Shown here one piece after another: positions 59,266-64,000 of a stretch of 64,000 nucleotides of DNA; within the stretch, counting starts at the first letter, position 1; each line of letters begins with the position of its first letter. The DNA is taken from NCBI GenBank assembly GCA_013396635.1, contig WBMW01002274.1, positions 124,001-188,000 of the forward strand. Reading direction: 5' to 3'. The translations under genes were made by a program, and so were the position numbers. This DNA is from Penelope pileata (lineage: Eukaryota > Chordata > Aves > Galliformes > Cracidae). The notes beneath the pieces were generated by a model. The model did not search any database and was not told the origin of the DNA. It was given only the letters and a program-made list of their open reading frames with translations.

Positions 59266-60205
59266 AGAGAGAAGACACTGTAACCTGTGTGCAAGTCATG
59301 TTGAGTGCTCGCTTTGTGTCTGTTTCTTTCAGTTTAGTCTTTTTATTTTTTTCCTTTTGAGCTGGGTTGTTTCAGTGAACTGTTGAGCACACAGAGTAGC
59401 TTTGGAAAAGCACTAACCGCGAGAAGGCTTGGACTCCTGAAGCCACACTGAAACCAGGGACCAATGGGTTCAAGCTCTCCAAAGGAGAACTGAGGAGCAA
59501 GAAATACCAGCACCTGACACCACCCGGTGCCCTGCATCCAGGGAGACAGCCCTGTGTCTTACACAAACCACTTCTTTCAGTGACCAACAGGAGCTCGTGT
59601 TTCAGCTGTGGTTGATCTGGCAGTGCTTTCCCCGCAGTTTTGGGCTGGCTGCTGTCCTGTTGTGCTCCAAACAGCCGCCCTCTTGGTGACAGGTCCGAGG
59701 CAGGCTGTGCTGCTGGTGTGCTGGCTGATGATTTGTTCCAGTAGTGTTGGTTATGAATAAATCCAGGTGAGGTTCCCGCTTGCTTTCTGCTTCAGGTGAA
59801 ACATTCCTGGATCCCTGTGAGCCAGAGTTGTCCGCATCTGGTCAGGTGATGCAGGCTGATGCCTTGTGGGGTTACATTATGTGCCTATAACGATCCTTTG
59901 ACAATTAGAAGACCACAAAGATATGTGCTGTGCCTGTGTTTTACTAATAGCAATATCTTGTGCAAAAAACCTTCCTGGTCCATTGAGAGAAGTGTTGGTC
60001 ACAAAGAGCCCCTCCTGACCCGCAGAAAACCATTACAGAAAGAGTGTGTACTGTACCCCTGTGTGTTTGAGCTGCTGGGTCTGCTATAATCTTGCATTGG
60101 GTTATGATTATGGGACCTATTCTAGCTTGGGGAGAGGATAGAGGAGAAATTAACATGGAAGAACTTTGTAAATGTTTAAATAAAACCTGCAAATAATGAC
60201 GACGC
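59266..60205 (+). other. ALDH3A2: ALDH3A2 3' UTR
   Basis: The 3' UTR follows the TGA at 59263-59265. AATAAA signals occur at 59756-59761 and 60179-60184, with another at 60309-60314, so several transcript ends are possible. Confidence 0.6.
60179..60184 (+). terminator. polyadenylation signal, probable ALDH3A2 3' end
   Basis: AATAAA lies in an A/T-rich stretch, with GT-containing sequence (GTAGGTGGG) about 50 bp downstream. It is one of three candidates. Confidence 0.5.
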
Positions 60206-60209
60206 AATT

Positions 60210-61325
60210 CTTAGAAAATTGCAATCACTGTGCAGTAGGTGGGATTTCTTCATGTCTAGTGAAAATCCACATGCTAAGCCTTTTTAATGACATATTTTGC
60301 AACTACAAAATAAACACTAAGAATTTAAATAACCAAGCGAGCGTGCCATGTCTCTGCAATGTCCCCTGCACAGTCCTGCCCGTCCTCTGCCACCCCCAGC
60401 TCTGGCCAAGCATCACGTACACTTTGCCAGCAAACAGCGAGCCATGGTGCGGCCGCGCCCTGCGTTGCAGAGGCCATTGAGGGTCCCCGGTGTCTGAGCA
60501 GCCCCGTGACAAAAAGGAGCAGCGCGTCCCTCCTGTCACACGGAGCAACAAGCCGTGGGTCAGGGCTTGGGAGTTCACAGCACGAGGAGGTGGCTGGGTA
60601 AAGGATGCCTTGGATCTAGCGAGAGCCCTGGGCCCAGGCCAGATAACTCCTGTGGGAGGAGAGTGCTGCAGCTGCAAAGGGGAAGGGCTTGTGCCTGCCT
60701 GCTCCTGCCTTGGGAGCCCAGCTGGGAGAGAGCTGCTCTAAGGTAGCTTTCTTTTTTCCTNCACTTTCTTGGCTGGCATCAGATCGGTGTTAAGCGGCTG
60801 TGGCAGAGGATGAGGAAGGGCAAATTGCTACAACAACAACGGCTGCTGGAGCCGTGATATTCACCAGGTGGGATGGGAACAGGTGCCAGCACAACCCTGA
60901 CACCGCGTGCCCTGTGCAGGGCCGTGGGGATGGCAGCCTGGCTTCATCTCTGTGCCATCTCGTTCTGCTGCCGATCAAAAGGTGACATTGGGGACCTCTG
61001 GTGGCAGCGTGACAGCCAACGACGTCCTCGTGTGAAATAACAGCCCCCATCCCTCTCACCCCATAGGGGCTTGTGTAGCCCTGGGGAGGAGAGGGCTGGT
61101 GCTGGTGTGACTGCAAGGGGAGGGCACGGAGCCAGCCTGGGTTGCAGCACACCTTAGGCAGCGAGCGGTCCCCGCTTGGTTCTGGCTGTTATTGGAGCTG
61201 CGTGTTGCTCCTCCGCCCCGGGGGAGCAGAGCAGCTGCTTTCAGTGTGAGAACACAGCCAGCGAGCTCTGTGTCCTCTGGGCTGCAAAACAGGAGTGGAG
61301 CAATACAGCTGTCACAGGGAGTGCT
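60210..61325. other. spacer between ALDH3A2 and the exon relic
   Basis: GC-rich, non-repetitive sequence with one N at 60761. I looked for other ALDH3-like exon remnants (catalytic-core motifs) and saw none on the + strand. Confidence 0.5.
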
Positions 61326-61358
61326 GGCCGCGGTGTGACCTGCCTGTGTTGTGTCCTG

Positions 61359-61584
61359 GGGCACAGCAGGGTGGGCACCCATCATGCAAGCACAGCTGTG
61401 ACCCCTCCCAGCACCACACCTGCTTGGCCAAGGGCCTGGAGATGGAGGGCACAAACAACTCCAGTACCCCTCAGCAACCAGAAAAAGTTGGATTTGGCCA
61501 AATTCTTGGTTCTGAAGAATTCTTTGTTGCCGATTTAGCAAGGGCCAAGTGGGACTGATGATTGTGGTGGCAGCAGTGGTAAAG
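61359..61584 (+). pseudogene. decayed duplicate of ALDH3A2 exon 9
   Basis: The segment aligns along its whole length with functional exon 9 (57626-57861). Shared blocks include AAGCACAGCT, CACCAC.CCTGCTTG, ATGGAGGG, AGAA.AAGTTGGAT, GGCCAA.TTCTT, a GATTTA/GATTT.A block before AAGGGCC, and GTGGTGGCAGCAGTGGT. Homology continues into the upstream intron (CCG.GGTGTGACCTG.CTGT) and through the donor AAGGTGAGCAG. Several small indels break the frame, the acceptor AG is lost, and about 15 bp or more of the membrane-anchor codons are deleted. Conserved intron flanks mean it arose by DNA duplication, not retroposition. No other exons of the copy are seen, so it may be a partial duplication or the last trace of a second ALDH3 gene. 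Confidence 0.85.
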
Positions 61585-61589
61585 GTGAG

Positions 61590-62110
61590 CAGTGACTTTT
61601 TGTGTCCCCAACCTCCCTGCACCTCACCGAGGTCTCTGCTCCCCTTGGTGGCCCTCAGCCACCCCTCTGTGCCCCTCCAGGGGATGGTGGCCCTGTGGGG
61701 ACAGGTACCCAGTGGCACACCAGACCTGTAACCATCATTTGCATCCTGTGTTCCTATTCCTGAGCTTCTCTGCTGCCATTTCTTCTCTCCTAACTGACTT
61801 GGCTGAAGGAAAGGAACCTGGGTGCGCAGAGCTGGAGGCGATGTGGGCTGGAGCCATCAGCCGTGCCCCAGGGGTGCAGGTGGGAGGAGGCTGTGTCTGC
61901 CCCACTCTGCAGATGGGAGCCCAGGGAAAGGCTCTGGGGCCCTTGGCCGTTGCTAATCCCATGTGTAACGGCGTTTCTATTTTTTATTGGTTCTCTGGTT
62001 GTCTTCTACTCAAAGCACTTAACTGGAGGCCTGACCCCTGCAGAACAGAGCCCTTCTTTCACCACCTGGGGCAGGGCCCTGGGTGTGCCAAGGGCAATGC
62101 CTGAAGGAGC
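61590..62110. other. spacer between exon relic and SLC47A 3' end
   Basis: No coding structure is seen. The sequence is GC-rich with CT-rich runs. Nothing like a further ALDH3 terminal exon is recognisable. Confidence 0.5.
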
Positions 62111-62137
62111 TGACCCAAGCCCCGCTGGGTTCATCCT

Positions 62138-62143
62138 TTATTT
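62138..62143 (-). terminator. polyadenylation signal of the SLC47A gene
   Basis: TTTATT on the + strand is AATAAA on the minus strand, about 260 bp past the TGA at 62404-62406. It gives a short 3' UTR and a tail-to-tail arrangement with ALDH3A2. Confidence 0.65.
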
Positions 62144-62403
62144 GGCATCATCAGAGCAGAGGTGTGAGCGGTGCCCAGCTCTGCTCAGCGGGCGATGGCT
62201 GGGAAGGGGTCACCATGTGCTCAGTGTGTGTCGGGCAGCCCAGAGCAGCCACGGAGCCCATTCCCAAGCGGGAGCTGATGAGACGCTGCCAAAGGCTGAA
62301 TGCGTCTGCTCGGATGGGTGCTGGATCCTTTCGCTGTCCGTGCTTTGTACATCCATCAGCCAGGAAGGTCCTCCTCCATCCCCAAAGTCCCCAGAGGTGC
62401 AGG

Positions 62404-63952
62404 TCAGTGTTTGCTGGTCACAAGCTTGATGATGATGCCAAGTGCCAGCACTGCCAGGGCCGCGGCCGCTGCCAGCCCGCGCCGGACGATCAGGTCCCGG
62501 GTGGGCACGGGGCCCCGCGGCGCTGCCGGCGGCTCCCACTGGAAGGTGGTGGGGTCCCCCATCCTGGTGATGCCCTTGAGCACCACGCCGTTCTGTGCAT
62601 CCACTCCCGCTGCAACAGGATGGGAAGGGGTCACCGGGAGATGCTTGGGAAGGGTTTTGCCTGGGATCTGAGCACCGTGGGGGTGCAGACAGCCCCCGGC
62701 CATACCTACGCAGCCCTGCACCACTGTGGCTGGGAGGTGAGCGTAGGGTGTAGGGGTTGGCCCTGTGCCCGAGGGCAGTGCCTTGCAGGGGTCCTCGGGG
62801 CTCCGGTGCTGCTCCTCTGGCAGCTGCGGGGTCACTCCTGCACGGCGCTGAGCCTGGGGAGCAGAGGGGCTCAGCCGGGGGAGATCCCCACCTGCAGAGC
62901 CCACGTGTGGTTCACAGGGCTGAAAGATGCCCAAAACGCCCCAAAGCTGTTGGGTGGTGGAAACCTCAGAGCTGTCAGCGCAGAGGGAAATCTCAAGGTG
63001 CATGCAGAGCAGAGCACAGGGAAGCAGCTGTGGTCCCCAGCACAGAGCCCTGGGTTTTGCTGTCCCATCCCGCTGTGATCGCAATAAGGCCGGCGGGGAC
63101 CCCCCAGTTGGGTGGGCGCGTGGTTACCTCCTCGGCCGCCTTCCTCCAGTCCATGCGGCAGATGTAGACGATGAAGCAGGTGCAGAGCATGGAGACACAG
63201 ACCAGCATGCTGAGCCACAGGCCTGCCAGGGGCACGCCAGCGTCAGCCCGGCATCGCTGCTGGGCAAACCCAGCCGGGAGTGGGGACGTCACCAAGGTCA
63301 GTGGGGACATGGAGATGGGGCTGAGCTGCAGCAGCTGCGTTCCCCATTGTGATTTGGGGCACTCAGCAGTTGCAGGGGCTGTCCCAGTTCACCCAGACCC
63401 CAGCAGCTCTGCAGAGCCAGGCAGGGGTGGCAGCGAGCTGGCGGTGGGGCAGGGGGGATGCATCCATCCAGGGGGATTTTTGGGTGTGGAGCCCCTGGGG
63501 TTGGTACCTATGACACCGATCCTGGCCACGAAGAGCAGCACGGCTCCCAGGGGCAGCCCTATGCCGTAGTAGCTCACAGCATTGAGGATAGCACCGAATT
63601 TCTGCTTGCCTATGCCTCTGAGCACCCCGCCGCAGGCACCCTGCGGGGAGAGAGGGTGGGACGGGGCCGAATTTGGGCTGAACCACCCCAAGGGCAAGGC
63701 TTCCTCTGCCCCCGATGCTCATTTCTGACTTACACACATGGCTTCAAACAAGTGGAAGACGACGTAGACAGGCATGACCCAGGCCACCAAGCCAACGATC
63801 TCCCTGGAGACAGAGAAGAGCCGTCAGCTCCACTTCTGGGAGCAAACACCCCGGGCTGTGAGGTGGGGGCACTCACTCGTCACTGGTGAAGATATATCCC
63901 AGCACATCCTTCGTGGCAGCCAAAACAGCCCCCACGGCGATGCAGAAACATC
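62404..63952 (-). CDS. SLC47A1: MATE-family multidrug and toxin extrusion antiporter, C-terminal six exons (partial)
   Basis: Minus-strand exons in transcript order: 63952-63877, 63803-63734, 63640-63508, 63222-63128, 62853-62706, 62609-62404, all GT..AG and phase-consistent; the gene continues beyond 64000. MATE transporters exchange organic cations for protons and export drugs and metabolites at apical membranes of kidney and liver. Visible family segments are VAWVMPVYVVFHLFEAMC, GVLRGIGKQKFGAI, SYYGIGLPLGAVLLF, and a hydrophobic helix ending in a WRKA motif. A hydrophilic Pro-rich linker of about 49 residues follows (exon 62853-62706). Then comes the extra C-terminal helix typical of vertebrate MATEs, LIVRRGLAAAAALAVLALGI, ending LVTSKH and TGA. 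The linker is poorly conserved, but its phases (0 in, 1 out) are needed to join its neighbours. SLC47A2 is an alternative name, since the C-terminal part alone does not separate the paralogs. Confidence 0.88.
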
Positions 63953-64000
63953 CTGGAAAGCAGAGCAGAGAGCTGAGCGCATCCCAACCCGACAGCGAGC

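Noticed and set aside
61056..61718. 220-codon minus-strand open frame
   Set aside because: It is antisense to the ALDH3 exon relic. The homology that can be seen is on the plus strand.
62083..63078. 331-codon open frame on the plus strand
   Set aside because: It is antisense to the SLC47A exons and introns. The minus-strand exons have conserved transporter segments and matched splice phases, while this frame has none.

Overview
The window is a piece of vertebrate nuclear genome. All genes have many exons with GT..AG introns, the promoters sit in CpG islands, and an intron of the second gene holds a CR1-type LINE 3' end. CR1, the compact introns and the gene order point to a bird. A galliform is plausible, but the sequence alone does not fix the species. 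The first 401 bases are an assembly gap, and short N runs at 13259, 14516, 15960-15963, 53963, 55960 and 60761 mark unclosed joins. One of these damages an exon.

Layout: (1) 412-7190, + strand: NLE1, 12 coding exons, a WD40 protein of 60S ribosome assembly, complete from start codon to stop. (2) 7191-13420: gene-poor spacer. (3) 13430-14720: CpG-island promoter of ULK2 with a TATA-like box and an upstream ORF overlapping the start. (4) 14220-47850, + strand: ULK2, 28 coding exons giving 1076 residues, an autophagy-initiating kinase, with a 3' UTR to about 49595. (5) 49600-53700: spacer with no recognisable gene. (6) 53740-55260: CpG island and promoter of ALDH3A2. (7) 54403-59265, + strand: ALDH3A2, 10 coding exons, a membrane-anchored fatty aldehyde dehydrogenase whose exon 4 is cut at its 5' end by the N at 55960. 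(8) 61359-61584: a decayed extra copy of ALDH3A2 exon 9 with some flanking intron, the relic of a duplication. (9) 62404-63952, - strand: the last six coding exons of a MATE-family cation/proton antiporter (SLC47A1-like), running off the right edge.

The genes are not a functional unit. They are neighbours in a conserved amniote block: ULK2, ALDH3A and SLC47A genes are also clustered on human 17p11.2. No CRISPR array, prokaryotic operon or clearly novel multi-gene system is present. The points most worth a second look are the ALDH3 exon relic, the five-codon terminal exon of ALDH3A2 with an alternative read-through end, the sequence missing from ALDH3A2 exon 4, a candidate extra exon in ULK2 intron 21, the ULK2 upstream ORF, and an unidentified reverse-strand ORF in ULK2 intron 18.
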